Assembly (NCBI GenBank): GCA_029959195.1
Contig: CP114117.1
Span: forward strand, 1,178,001 to 1,242,000
Source of the DNA: Dictyophora rubrovolvata
Lineage: Eukaryota > Basidiomycota > Agaricomycetes > Phallales > Phallaceae
Length of the DNA: 64,000 nucleotides
Direction of reading: 5' to 3'
Numbering within the stretch: position 1 is the first letter of the stretch; each line of letters starts with the position of its first letter. Below, one piece after another: positions 39,801 through 51,555 of this stretch. The position numbers were made by a program, and so were the translations under genes. Below the pieces are notes generated by a model that was not told where the DNA came from, made no database searches, and was given only the letters and a program-made list of their open reading frames with translations.

Positions 39801-41956
39801 TCTTTCTATCGAACGCTTTTTGACTAAGAGCGAAGAGAAATTCTTCGGGAGGCTTCGAAGGGATCGATTGTCCAGCGCCGCTAGTATTCGATCATCTATA
39901 TTGGAACCGAGTCCAGCTCGCTCTACTGAGGAGTCTCGCGTGCCCTGTAAGTGCTATAGGACCTCTTGTAACGTCACTTTTTTTTTTGAAAAAAGTTTTT
40001 TCCCCAGCGCCCGATATCTCGTCTATGGACCAACAGGTCGGCTTTGACACGAGTGGAGAGTTGGAATCAGAACCAATGGACGACGTAAAGGAGCATTTCC
40101 CGGATGGAGTGGTTTTGAGCAAGGTGCAAATCGCACTCCAACGCCAGATTGGCGGTTGGCCGCTATATACTATCATCCTAGGACTTGGTCAGGTCAGTTG
40201 TCATCTATGCACTGAATTTGTTGTGAAGTTAAGACCTTAGTAGATGTTGGGTGCAACAAGTTTTCAAATTACGTTGCTATCTGGCCAGAATTGGCAAAAT
40301 AACTTGCAGCTTTATGTTCTAGGAGCTGTATTTCTTGTTGCTTCAGCCGTTTGGTATACTCTATTTAGGCTAAAGCCATCCGTCTATGTGCTTTCGTTTC
40401 CATGGATCTTTTATGGGCTCGCCTTCTTTCTTATCGGCTTACCTGCTTTGTCGAGCGCCTTTCAGGATAGTAGGAATCTACTTGCTAATTTCGCCACTTG
40501 GAGCTATGCAGTTGCTTCTGCTGCGGCATTCTTATACTTTGGCCTCAATTTCGGAGAGGAAGCGGTAAATCCAGTTTCTTCATATAGAAACCGCCTCCTT
40601 AATTTTGTTATAGGGTGCTGCGACGGATGTGTGGTCCCGGAGAGCATGTATTGTTCAAGGCTCGCAACAAATCTGGATAACAGCATTGTGGTATTGGGGT
40701 AACCAATTGAATGGAGCAATGCCTAATTCCTCGCCTCCTACATGGATTGTTCTCGTTTTATGGCCTTTGGCTTTAGCTTGCTTCATCTTTTTTTGGTTGA
40801 CTTTGAAAGGTCTTCCTGGTATGTCCACATATGTAACATTCAGGTGCTTGCTTTGGTTCAGTTCCATACATAGACTATTATCGACAAGTTCCACCAAAAG
40901 TTCCAAATTTTTTGAAGACCCTTTTCCGTCGAAAGATCGTTCTTTGGTGAGAGCTTTTGTCCCCATTTACTGACATCTTCTCATTCTTTTGATCAGGTTC
41001 TTGGCATCGGAAATTTTGAGAGATTATTGGCTTAGCGGTGTGAGTAGCCATTATAACCCATGTATGTACATTAATCACAAAAAAATATGCTGTAGCCTTA
41101 CGGACGTAACTGGGCTTTCTTATGGAGTTCTCCCATACCGAAATGGGCTAACTTGTTACTTATCGTTCTATTCTTCGTCTTCGTCTGGGGGGCTTTACTT
41201 TGGATCCTAGCGTACTTAAGCAAGACCCACACCTGGATTATACCAGTTTTCGCTGTTGGTCTTGGAGCTCCTCGTTGGTGCCAGGTATGAGTGTACATAT
41301 TAAGTTTGTAATGACTGATCTTATTATCCGTAGACGCTATGGGGAACATCCTCGTTAGCTTTGTATATTCCTTGGGCAGGTACGGCCGGACCATATCTTG
41401 GAACATCTCTATGGCTCTGGCTCGGAGTGTTGGATGCCATTCAAGGCGTAGGCCTGGGTATGATACTCCTGCAGGTGAGAGTCGAATAGTGACTTGAATC
41501 GTATCAATACTACCCATGTGTTTAGACGCTATCACGTCTTCACGTTTGTGTCACTCTCGCTTTCGCTCAGGTCATCGGTGCTATTTGTGTCATGGTCGCA
41601 CGAGCGACGGCACCTAACCGCCTTGGACCGACGAGTGTATTCCCTGACGCAGGAACGTGGGACTTCACGAGTGAGTTTATTAGATTTGTAATTGAAAATC
41701 ACAATGAACGCGTTCATAAAACAGGTGGACTAAAAGGTAGTCCCATGGCATCGGCGCCATTCTGGATTGCGATGTGAGTAATAATACTTCAGCAGACCTA
41801 GAGATACTAACACGTGTCCTATCGCGCTGTAGGATATGTCAAATTGTCATCGTAATAGGTTATTTCTGGTTCTACAGAAAAGAACAATTAGGTGCGTTCA
41901 ACCCCCTTTCAAGAGCGTATTTATGCTGACTGCCACAATTCATAGCCCGACCATAA
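33865..41956 (+). CDS. AGS1: Cell-wall alpha-1,3-glucan synthase
   Basis: Membrane enzyme that builds alpha-1,3-glucan of the fungal cell wall. Twenty-one exons sum to an intact frame of 2,336 residues (largest exon 37048-38677; last exon only 11 bases, 41946-41956). In order: a signal or membrane N-terminus ([20 protein letters not shown]); an extracellular GH13 amylase-like domain with DGIRVDKS (Asp near 318) and [10 protein letters not shown] (Glu near 350); a beta-rich linker; a membrane segment at about 1060-1088 ([20 protein letters not shown]); a cytosolic GT5 glycogen-synthase-like domain with [10 protein letters not shown] (near 1171), [10 protein letters not shown] and [14 protein letters not shown] (near 1537); a disordered linker; and about ten C-terminal membrane helices from about 1905, probably the export channel. 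This three-part build is the established AGS/Mok1 layout. Confidence 0.97.
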
Positions 41957-42094
41957 TTTTTTTTTTTGCTTGTTATGATTACGGACATGAGAGACTTTAG
42001 AATATTCATCTAACGACAGATTATTAGGGACTTTGCGAACTGCCTAGCTACTCGTGTTTACTTATCTAGCTAATCATTTATATACGGACAGTAC

Positions 42095-43178
42095 TCAATT
42101 CTTCTTCTGCATGATGACAACAGTAGTATTATATGGATATTCAAAGGTTCCCTGCTGTTGGTCTATCCAAACCTTGCCGTCACCTCTAGAAATGATCTTT
42201 GTAATTTCTTTCTTCAGCATCTCTTTTGTTTCATCGGAGGTGACAGCAATGTAACTTTTGGTGAAGGCGCGATCAATAGCTCCTTCCAGAGATCCCGTAA
42301 CAGTATGCCTGAACAGGAGTTCCTGGTGAGGTAGGAATAACTTCGTATAGGATGGGGTCTCAAAAGCCTGCCTCCAAAGTCCCAACCTAAACTGCGGAGT
42401 TCCCAGCTCGTAAGCTTCATATAATTGACGAAGCTGGGCGACCCATGGGGTAGCAGCATCTACAAAAGTAGTGTATCTCGTTTAGAAGACATTAAATGAA
42501 TTTCAAACCGACCCTCTAGGTTCCAGATTAACACTACACGGCCATCAGTAGCCAAAATTCTGTTAAATTCGACGATAGCTTTCTCATGGTCAGGACACCA
42601 GTGGAACGCTTGAGCTGCCTTGCCTGTTAGACCAGTGAAAAACAACAATACTTCCCTTCGTACCTACAACGATTAAGTCGGCCCATCCATCGGGGACGGG
42701 CGTACTATCGAAAGTGCCTTCGGCAATAGACACTCGAGGATCGGATGTCTTGCTAGAGAACTGCTCACGCATGCCCCCACCTATGCATACATAAGGACAA
42801 GCTGCTGACGAGAAAAGGGACAGATCAAACTAGGTTCAATAGCACGTAAATCTTTAACGTCGGATGCCCATTCAGGGTGCGATAAGAAGGCTCTCGTGAA
42901 AATACCCGTGCCGGCACCGATCCTGTCAACCCTAATTAAAATCGCACATAGAGAAACCAATATTGCGACGTACTCTACGATATTGTAAGGCGGATCCTTT
43001 CTCAAAGTAGCTCTAATTGCGCTTAAAGCATCGCTCGGATAAGACGGTCTAGCCCTATGTTTCCGGTTGGAATACGAGACAGGAGAGATCTAGTAGTGCC
43101 TAACACAAACCTATCATAGAGTGCGTTAGTCCCTTCTCCAAAGCCATTTTGAGCTATCTTGTGTACATTCGACGACAT
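42095..43178 (-). CDS. Class I SAM-dependent methyltransferase (Crg1/trans-aconitate type)
   Basis: Six exons (43111-43178, 42974-43054, 42831-42922, 42664-42780, 42513-42614, 42095-42459) give 274 residues. It carries motif I EIGAGTGIFTRAFL, an acidic post-I loop (LRAIEPSGGMRE), the ADLIVVAQAFHWC block typical of the methyltransferase-11 family, and RVVLIWNLE. Homologous fungal proteins act on small lipophilic molecules, but the substrate cannot be inferred. The acceptor of intron 4 is the AG at 42616-42615; an earlier one would break the AQAFHW motif. It is divergent from histone H2B. Confidence 0.85.
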
Positions 43179-43533
43179 CTTCCTTAACAAGTTGAAAGAA
43201 AACTAGTACAAGTTTATGTGTGCGAACCAAGGTCGACGAGTGTCCGTGTTATGTGCATCCGCCGCCGCGGCAGGCCTAGCTTATTCACCGCATCGGCTCG
43301 GGACAACTTCTATTGTGGAAATGGAATGTGCTGAAATTTGCTGAAATTTTTAATTGCCTTGTGATCCAACTCTTTGAAGGTAGAAGGCTCCAACTGGGAG
43401 TTAAATTATTTTTTTAATCAAAAATCCTGGGCTTTATTGGACTTCAATTGGCCGTCCCAACAGAAGTCGAATTGTCTGGTGCCGGACCGTCGGAGTTCTA
43501 AATTATTGCTCGAAACTCCGTCAGCTTACTTAA

Positions 43534-43539
43534 ACGCGT
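43534..43539. promoter_or_regulatory. ACGCGT (MCB-like) box upstream of histone H2B
   Basis: Perfect ACGCGT about 170 bases before the H2B start codon and upstream of the likely leader intron. A second copy at 43674-43679 falls inside that intron. Histone genes are S-phase genes, so an MBF-type site is plausible. Confidence 0.5.
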
Positions 43540-43632
43540 CGCGCTGCCTTCACGCACCTTTACCTCTCACCACAACTCCTTCCCGCTTCATCGCATCTTA
43601 TCTTCATTCGAAACTTTTCTACACGTTTATAA

Positions 43633-43688
43633 GTAAGTCGAATGATACATTCCCTATCAAAATCTCGATTTGAACGCGTTTTTCGCAG
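43633..43688 (+). other. Probable 5'-leader intron of histone H2B
   Basis: Perfect donor GTAAGT and acceptor TTTTCGCAG, 56 bases, ending 21 bases before the H2B ATG. The size and signals match the coding introns in this window. Not proven without transcript data. Confidence 0.5.
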
Positions 43689-43709
43689 TTTACTGCTTTA
43701 ACGCGAGAA

Positions 43710-44373
43710 ATGGGCCCTAAACCTGCCTCAACTGTTGGTGGCAAAGCTCCGGCTTCGTCCACAGCTTCAAAAGCTCCCTCAACTGCAATGAAAGCTCCTT
43801 CAGCGGCTAAGAAAACCTCAAAGAAGACTGCGCCTGCCGCAGATACCGACAAAAAGAAGCGCAAGAAGGCGCGTAAGGAAACTTACTCGTCGTATATTTA
43901 CAAGTATGTCGCGTCTTTCGCTTGTGTAGACTGATAGTTGATCCTTGCTTACCCAGGGTACTGAAGCAAGTTCATCCTGACACGGGTATCTCCAACAAAG
44001 CTATGTATGTCGAGTCCCCCATTTTCTAGGGGAAATTGCCGATGACCGGTTTTTATAGGGCTATTCTCAATTCTTTCGTCAACGACATTTTTGAAAGGAT
44101 TGCAACTGAGGCCTCAAGTATGATTATCGATACTTTTGACTCTGTTCTCTAACATCTAACCTGTCCAACAGAGCTGGCCTCATACTCGAAAAAATCTACT
44201 ATCTCTTCTCGTGAAATTCAAACTAGTGTTCGACTAATTCTACCTGGTGAACTTTCCAAACACGCCATCTCTGAGGGCACCAAGTCTGTAACAAGTGCGT
44301 TGTCTTGTCGTAACGAATATGTCGCTTTTTAAGCTAACCTTTTCATTCAGAATTCAGCGCAGGATCTAAATAA
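43710..44373 (+). CDS. Histone H2B
   Basis: Core nucleosome histone. Five exons (43710-43903, 43957-44004, 44059-44117, 44172-44294, 44351-44373) give 148 residues. The lysine/alanine/proline-rich tail (residues 1-55) is followed by the histone fold with [58 protein letters not shown] and [14 protein letters not shown]. The ubiquitination lysine region near TKSVTKF is kept. The C-terminal exon is only 23 bases. In many fungi H2B is paired with a divergent H2A gene; here the divergent neighbour is a methyltransferase. Confidence 0.97.
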
Positions 44374-45002
44374 ATGTAATACTTTTTGGGAATCTGTTTC
44401 CTATTCGCCGATGTTTCATATAGTTCTTTTTAAATTGCCATTCATGTAAGTTGCTGTAGAGTTGATCATTTACCAATTATCAATATACGCGCAAGAATGT
44501 ACACTGAGAATCTGTATGTTTGCTTTCAGAATCGTGGCTTTTGCATAACAAAGTTCGTGGTCTCATGAATAGTCTGCTTAAGAGCCTGAAACCGAAAGTG
44601 CGTCATGCACGATGCGCGATGTGTGGATAACCACGTCCCTCTCCGCCGATAAGATAACACTCATTGTTGACCCGAGTTATTGCTGAGCGGATAAAATTTA
44701 TTTTAAGAGGTGTATGAGGGTGTATGAGGTATATTGAAAGTGAAAAACAGGAAGAACGTGAGGAGAGCTGAGCAGACTTGAATATGATAGTATATATAAA
44801 TAGTGCTCCAGGCAATTTGTGAGATAGCCGACTAGATGGTTCGCAAGAAGGAATAATAGGGCTTCGCAGTGCGGGGTAGATGAACATGAACCAGGGGGGA
44901 CAACAAATGGCGCGGTTTTCCAGTGTAGCACAATCAAAGATACCTTGGATATTGGACTTGCTACAGATAATGACCATATTATGTCAATGTGTTCGCCTTT
45001 TA
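44374..45002. other. 629-bp convergent intergenic region
   Basis: Between the stops of H2B and the PRCC-like gene. A short direct repeat of GTGTATGAGG occurs twice around 44710-44730. Otherwise no gene, RNA or element was recognised; it should hold both 3' ends. Confidence 0.5.
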
Positions 45003-46123
45003 TCAAAAACCGTATTTATTGCCGGACTCCTTCCTATTCCGTTTTGCTTGTGCAATGCGTTCTTCTAAAGCCTCTCGGTTTTCATACGCGTCCGTTAGAA
45101 GAGTAGACAATTGATGTCGAGTTTTTGCAAGGGATCCTGCCTTAGCAGCCTATATTTACTATAGTCAAAACAAATGACCATTCAAAACAAGGGTTGAATC
45201 ACCTTAATGTTCATCCTTGGCGCCGAAGGCCCTCCGCCTGCGTTCTTCGTCATTGCCTTCCGGTCTTCTTGTTCTTTTCTCGCTAAATCCAACTGTGATT
45301 GAACATCAACCTGGACAGCGCCTTCATATTTTGGCTCATTATCCAATTGCTGGACATTAGCATTCCATGAATTATAATACTTCATGTAGTAATCCGAATC
45401 ATATGCGGCCCACTGTCCCGAAGGCAATTGGTAATACCCGGGATAGGGATCTTGAGGGGTTGGCTCTGGGGGTTCAAAGGTCGGAACAGCTGGTGCTGAC
45501 GACACTGAGGGTAATATAGAAGATACAAAGGGTGTTCGTTTGACGGAAGAGTGTGATGATCCTGTAATTGACACTCTCTTTAGAAATTAACAAGGAGATG
45601 TTTGATAGTAATACAAACCTAATGAAAAGAAATCAACACCAGATGGACACGAGTTTTCCCTTGCTTGGGTGTTACTTTTGCGGAGAGACTGCACTGGGAT
45701 CAAGGACGTTTCATCGTCGATCGCTGCGGGATCTGCAGCAAACTCATCAGATAAATCATGATTGATAACAGCCGTACGTTTGACGTCAAGGGTCTTTGAA
45801 GGTACGGGTATTGTTGGCTTTGATGGGGCGGGTAACATTGCTAGCAGAGACGATTTTCCCGCAGGAATATCTAATTTTGGTTTCTTTGCTGGTCTTTGCT
45901 CCTCATCATGCTCTTCTTCATCCAGCGTGGACGATTTAGTTGGTTTGGCTATAGTGAAGACTGCCCGCCTTGTTCTAGGTCTGGCCGAATTGACGGGGGG
46001 TGGCAGAAATAGTAATGATGTCGATGTGTTGGTTTTTCCCCCAGTAGTCGACTTGCTTTCAGTTTGAATTGATGGCTCTGTATCGCTTTCATCACTGTCA
46101 TATGCGTCAAGGCCTTTCAACAT
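45003..46123 (-). CDS. PRCC-like protein (MAD2B-interacting domain)
   Basis: Three exons (45619-46123, 45203-45573, 45003-45149) give 340 residues. The N-terminus MLKGLDAYDSDESDTEP and the acidic/Pro-rich first half match the PRCC family, named for the human papillary renal-cell carcinoma translocation gene. The Tyr-rich block PYPGYYQLPSGQWAAYDSDYY and the very conserved end KTRHQLSTLLTDAYENRE with RRNRKESGNKYGF-type residues are diagnostic. Human PRCC is nuclear, associated with splicing factors and MAD2B. The role in fungi is little known. Acceptor choice for exon 2 (45574) fixes the frame. It is divergent from NUP133 with 87 bp between starts. Confidence 0.85.
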
Positions 46124-46210
46124 AATAATCGTTTTACGGTGGAACAGATAGAGAACAAGTAGAATTCAGATTCCGCGTCACGCGACGGTGTCCTTTCTAG
46201 CTCGTCCATA
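46124..46210. promoter_or_regulatory. Shared divergent promoter, PRCC-like / NUP133
   Basis: Only 87 bp separate the two start codons, the shortest divergent promoter here. It includes CACGCGACGG and no recognised TATA box. Confidence 0.55.
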
Positions 46211-49200
46211 ATGTTGTCTAACACTTCTCCCGGACGAAATTCTCCACAGGTATACTCCCGGACAACAGGATTTCTTAATGGAAGTCGAGGACGTTCGCCG
46301 CGATTCACGACACCCTCAGGCCTAAAACGAGCCGGACCTGACAGTGAATCCACCGAGTCCCCGAGTAAATATATGGACGTCGATATGTCGTACGGTCTGA
46401 ATCACGAAAGAACAAAACAAACAGAAGAATCACGCGTGTTCATGGCTTCTGACACGTTAACCATTCGTTTGGCTGCTTCCCTGCCTCGGGAGGTTCAGCA
46501 GATCTTCAATGCTTCTGGTATGTCAATGTTGCCCCTCGAGCTACACGAAATTAGAACCAAGATATGGCCCTACAGATCCATCGATCGATATTTTTGTTGG
46601 TTCTGTGGATGTACTACACAATAAAACTGGCTACGCTCTTGTGCTGTCTATACAAACCTGCTTTGTATGGAAAATTGACATGGTATGTTGCTTCTTTCAT
46701 CTCCCAAAAATATCTCATATATGTTCGCCTACTCATTTAGCAGAATGCATTCCACCTCCCAACTTGCTACATTTTCCCCGCTCCTTCTCCAGAGCAACCC
46801 TCCTCTCACGACACGCTTCCATACGCTTCTTTGGTTCCTTTTGGAACCTCAAGAGAACCTGGTTTAATTTTAGTCTCCAGCTCAGGAGAAGTGCGGCTGT
46901 GGGATAGCATTGGTATTGGCCTGGCCGGTGCCGAAAGGTTTTCGTCTAACAAGGTTGTCTTAACTGAGGGCGAAATCGTTTCCGGTCTCGAGCGTATTGG
47001 GGTATGTTGAGGAACATTGCTCGCTTTCTGACTGAAGAAATTCTGACAGGCTACCGTCTTTATCCTTAAAACAACGTCGAAACTATATCGTCTTTCACTC
47101 TCTTCCCGTCCTGGGACTGGGAAACATATAATCATAGCTACTTCGTTTAGTGACCCTGGTAGCCAATCATCTTCGTGGCTAAATCCTTTCAGAATTTTAC
47201 CAAGAACAAGTCATGCATGGGACGTCGGAAATATCATTGCCGTCAGACAAGTGCCACACTATCAGTCCAAACAGACCGAAGAGAAGTTAATTTGGGCCTT
47301 AACTGATAAGTACCTAATGCTATGGAACGTTGATCTTGCCGGTGGAGAGCAGGTAATAATTGTCCTATACAAACGCTCTTCTCTATTGAGTTTCCCACAG
47401 TGCATCCGAACTCCTGAAGTAAAGAGCATAGTCGAAGATGCTCTTTGTCAGAGTTTAGACATCAATAAGCAAATGCTTGATGTTGAGTTATTGGATGTGG
47501 CCATTGACAGGTGATGAAATATCGGAATATCGGGATGTCTTGCGCATCATTAACGTTGATTTATGGTAGTTCAGGAAATCCTGGTTTGTTAGTTTCCTAT
47601 CTATCCGCTATGACAGACTCTCGCGACGCGACTTTGGCCCCCTTGCGGACGTACTCGATAGTTCGTTTACATCAGACGTCAGGGTCCGGTGCCCTGGCTT
47701 TTCAAAGTCCTGTCGAACATTTGCCATATGAATTGGTTAGCCTTTCGTTTGTTTGTTTCATTTTCGAGTTAATTTGTTCACCTGTTTCAGACCTTGGATT
47801 CTCACCAGGGTCATGTGACGATCCCCCGTTTGGCTTTCTTAGAAACAAATGATTTCTTGGGGTTAACATTTTCACAATTTTCCGATGCATTTGCTTTCAC
47901 TTCTTCAGGTTACAAGGTTTTATTTTGTTATTACCTCAATTTTTATTCTATTTGGGTTTTAGAACCGCCGTACCAGGTACAAATGCATTTGAAGAAGCCG
48001 GAAGACGTGGTTCTTGGGTTCGATGTCTTGAGACAGGACGAGCACCACGATGTCCTGATATTAACGAAAGGTATGGTCATTGTCGCGCGGCCTAGTCCCA
48101 CACATATAGTCAAATTGCGAGATGACGCCGAGTATGTTTCGCCTTGATTCAACCATTGAATTCCATCAACCTTTTTTACTTCAGTGGAGGAAGAATAACG
48201 GTCCTCAAAGCGATTATACATCAGGCGATGAAATACGGACCTAAACCTGAAGTAAATAAGTTCCTTTTCAAACTGGCGTTTTATAAACAAATCATTAGAA
48301 TCCCCTAAAATTTCATCTTTCTTCTAACACGGACGGTGAAGACTTTGCGGCTGCGGCCGAGGAGATGAGTTATGCTTTTTTAATTTCTGGTAATTTGCAA
48401 TATTTTCTAGCTTAGCAAGGCTGAAGTTGAAATCTTTATTTCAGATCCCAATGTGGTTAATTCTTCCTTGAGCTTAGGATCCCAACTGGCTGGGAGGGAA
48501 GCCTCATTAGAGGCTTTGATAACTTTCATTGGTGACAACGGTATTCTGGGAAAAGTGATGTCTTGCCTTCTGACATGTGACTTTTGGCTAATTATCTGAA
48601 ATCAGCTCCCTATAGCAACTCGCGAAAAACTCCTTGCCAATGCTGAGAAGCTGGTTGCGGCTCGGGGAGTTTGGCAGTGTCATAACGAATTTGTTTTGTA
48701 AGCATGTCAATGTCTCACCCTCATCATTGCCGTTATGCGTTCGTATTAGACATCATGGATCTTTGAATTTGCTGCTCTCAGCCGTGGAAATGTACATGTC
48801 ACAAGATAATCAGGCGGAAGGCGACCTTTTGAGAACGTTTTTCCTTGTAGAAGTATGTCTTCAATTGTATAGTATCTGTTCTATAATTCACCTCGTGATT
48901 CTAGACGCCGAATATTGATAAACTGGTTCCTATAACAGCTGTCATAATGCAATCGGAATTGTCTAATCGCGCGACCAGAAACCCCAGACTTTTAATACAG
49001 GCTTGTGGCCTCGTGGATGCATTGTTCACAAATGTCTTCGCTTATCGATCTGAGTATCGTTCGAGGTACCAGCTGAATGAAATTATGGTTCAGCCATGGA
49101 CTAGCGAGCCGCAATTACTATCCAGTGTGCGACAGCTATTCGAAGCGACAGCTACGTACATTGGTTCGAGCAATGCTCAAAAATCTGAGCTGTCTGGTCG

Positions 49201-50932
49201 GGAAGAACTCCTGTTGCTTCTCCAAAGACTTGCTAGCGCGCTTTTCAGGATATTTGACGATAGACTGCGATATCTGAAGTTGTGCGTATAATCACTATTT
49301 CTTTCACCGTGTCTATTCCAATCACTTTCGTTCAGGCGCTCTCAGGAAAATAATAGTACTGAAAGGGAATGCAATAGACTCGAGGAAGAGTTTCTTTCTC
49401 TGCGGCCGATCGTTTTTAATCAACTCGGTATTCGTTAATTTGAATCTATATATCGAATTGTTCTCATTTCTTTTTAGTTAAACTAGGATGCATCGACTAT
49501 AGTTTCCAATTGGCTGAGCAATATAGGGACTTTCGTGCACTGAGCGAGCTGGTATATCGCGTTCCGGCCGAATCGACCGCCGCTCGCATACGAGACTATA
49601 TAAACAAATTCAAAGACGACTTCACGTCTCATCTTTATTGGTGGTACATCGACCAAGGTAAATAATCCTGCTTTTTGATGCAGGGCTTAAAAGTTTTACG
49701 TGAGGTGAATAGGGAAGCTGCAGCTACTATTCAATCAGGATGAACAAAACTATCAGTACCTTGACGACTTTTTCGAAAAAAATCCTGCTCCGAGGTTGTC
49801 CTGGATGCATGATTTGAAGAGGAAGAGGTATCAACAGGCGGCGTCTGCTCTCCTCACTGCATCAAGGGATAATTTCGATCGAGAAACTAAACATGTAAGT
49901 CTTAAGACATTCGTTTAAAGCTACTAAGTAACGCCGGTCGTATGAAGTTGATGCTAAGCGTTGGTAAACTGGCCACAATGGCTAATGGACCGGCGGTTAC
50001 GCCTCAAAATAAACTTTCGGGTGGGTCGAAATATTGCATCGTGCCCGTAATGAGAGATAATGATATCCTTTTAGCTTTTAATACGGCACTGGATTTTATA
50101 GCAATTCATAGCTCCCTTCTCCATCAATTTACAGATCAAACTCGTCCCATGGAATCTACAGTTGACTCTCATGTTAAGAGATTAACCGCTGAGAAAAGTG
50201 CTATTTCATCTGATCGGCCGGCTCTTCAAGCAGTGAGTTTTCAGGGTGCATATACATTCAATTTGGATTCTCAACAGAAGATCAGCAATTCCAGAGGATT
50301 CTGCGACAACTTTTACAGGGCAAAGTTTTAAGCGAAGAAGATGCAGTAGACCTTTTAAGTATGCGAAATAATACGCAACATACCTCCAATTTTGTGGACG
50401 CGTTATGCATTGCTACCCAATCCACTGTGAGCATCTTTCTCCCGAGAAATATGTAATAGTTTTTTTTGATTTTGGTTATAATTTTTCTTACGAATCAAGG
50501 ATATGACAGAAGAGTGTAAAGACCATTGCTCGCGGAGTGTATGGAGGAGGATTTATCTACACGATGAGTAAGCAATGACTTTTACTGCTATGCCCTTTGT
50601 AAACCTTCTAGTTTAGCTGGAGACATATCAGATCGACTGCAAATAAGACGGACCACGAGTTAACAGCAGCGCTACGACATACACAGCTCTACCAAGTCTT
50701 GAAATCGCGAATCATTTTAGCGGGAAATAAAGTTCTACCTTCCGAAGCCGTTGTACCTCCAAGGTCGGATGATTTTGCAACGAGACACCCGGGCTTAGCG
50801 TCAAGTCAAATCCAAGAGTTGGTTAGAGATTATGAAAAGGAATGCCGAATGTTATCCCAAGGTGGTCCTACCGACTCTGAATTTTCACATATACAACAAA
50901 TAGCCCAGGAAGATACCCTCCGAAACTCTTAG
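46211..50932 (+). CDS. NUP133: Nucleoporin Nup133
   Basis: Scaffold subunit of the Y-shaped (Nup84/Nup107) complex of the nuclear pore. Twenty-one exons sum to an intact frame of 1,211 residues. The N-terminal part (about 60-500) has the beta-propeller pattern of Nup133/Nup155 (VFMASDTLTIRLAASLP, GYALVLSIQTCFVWKI, GLILVSSSGEVRLWDSIG). The C-terminal part is alpha-helical with YSFQLAEQYRDFRALSELV, DDFTSHLYWWYIDQGKLQL and SWMHDLKRKRYQQAASALL, which match the Nup133 stacked-helix domain. The acidic, Lys-poor end DTLRNS stops at a TAG overlapping the stop of the convergent COA8-like gene. The assignment rests on the domain order and these helical motifs. Confidence 0.88.
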
Positions 50933-51436
50933 GTTGGCTTTCCGAGCAGGGCGGCCGTGATTACTTTGTTCCAGTAGTTCAATTTATGGCGTAGGGACAA
51001 CCGTATTATGAGCCAATTACGTCTGTTCCATTCTGTCGTATATTTTGCCTGTCGCTCCGATTCTTGCATACACCATTGAGAATAAAACTTTGAAAGCTCT
51101 GTCTCCTGGTCTTCTCGGGATGTTATATTGTTGGCCTTGCAGTAGTCCAAGACTTTTTCTTTGGCCTGGATAAATCGCGTGTTGTTCTGTAGGATGTTAA
51201 ATAAATCAGGTATATATAGAAACTTAAGTGAACCTTACATCTAGCCAGAATTCGTGGTTGAAAGAACAGAGTCTTTGCTCTTCGATTCGTAGTTGTAACT
51301 GCTCATGTCCCTGTTCGTCGGATGATAAAGAATGAGGATCGTTGTTCAAAAAAGGTCTTATGTTAGAAATAGGGTGAGGAGGACCGAAGCTCGCTCTTGG
51401 GGCGGTCGCCCTGCTAAACAGTCGTTTCAAGAGCAT
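50929..51436 (-). CDS. COA8/APOPT1-like cytochrome c oxidase assembly factor
   Basis: Two exons (51239-51436 and 50929-51186) give 151 residues. The basic N-terminus (MLLKRLFSRATAPR) fits mitochondrial targeting. HPISNIRPF and the spacing to LCSFNHEFWLDNNTRFIQAKE and FYSQWCMQESERQAKYTTEWNRRNW match the APOPT/COA8 family (N-x-x-F-W, Y-x-x-x-W-x-x-R-N). In animals COA8 protects cytochrome c oxidase assembly under oxidative stress. The ATG at 51436 is the only start in frame; upstream codons lack ATG. Its TAA (50931-50929) overlaps the NUP133 stop codon on the other strand. Confidence 0.8.
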
Positions 51437-51555
51437 AACGTCTTGACGGTTGCTTGACAAAGACTTGAACGCAAGCGCTGGTTACATACTAGACGTCACA
51501 CTGTGCGACGGTTCACGACGAAGTACACTCTGTATACAGCAATGATATCTGATAT

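Larger units (their letters stand above)
43179..43709. promoter_or_regulatory. Divergent promoter region, methyltransferase / histone H2B
   Basis: 531 bp between start codons. It contains two ACGCGT boxes (43534-43539 and 43674-43679), CT-rich blocks near 43540-43600, and a likely 5'-leader intron of H2B at 43633-43688. No coding signal and no H2A gene were found here. Confidence 0.6.

Noticed and set aside
44708-44730. Direct repeat of GTGTATGAGG as a possible element end or satellite
   Set aside because: Only two adjacent copies, no larger structure around them.
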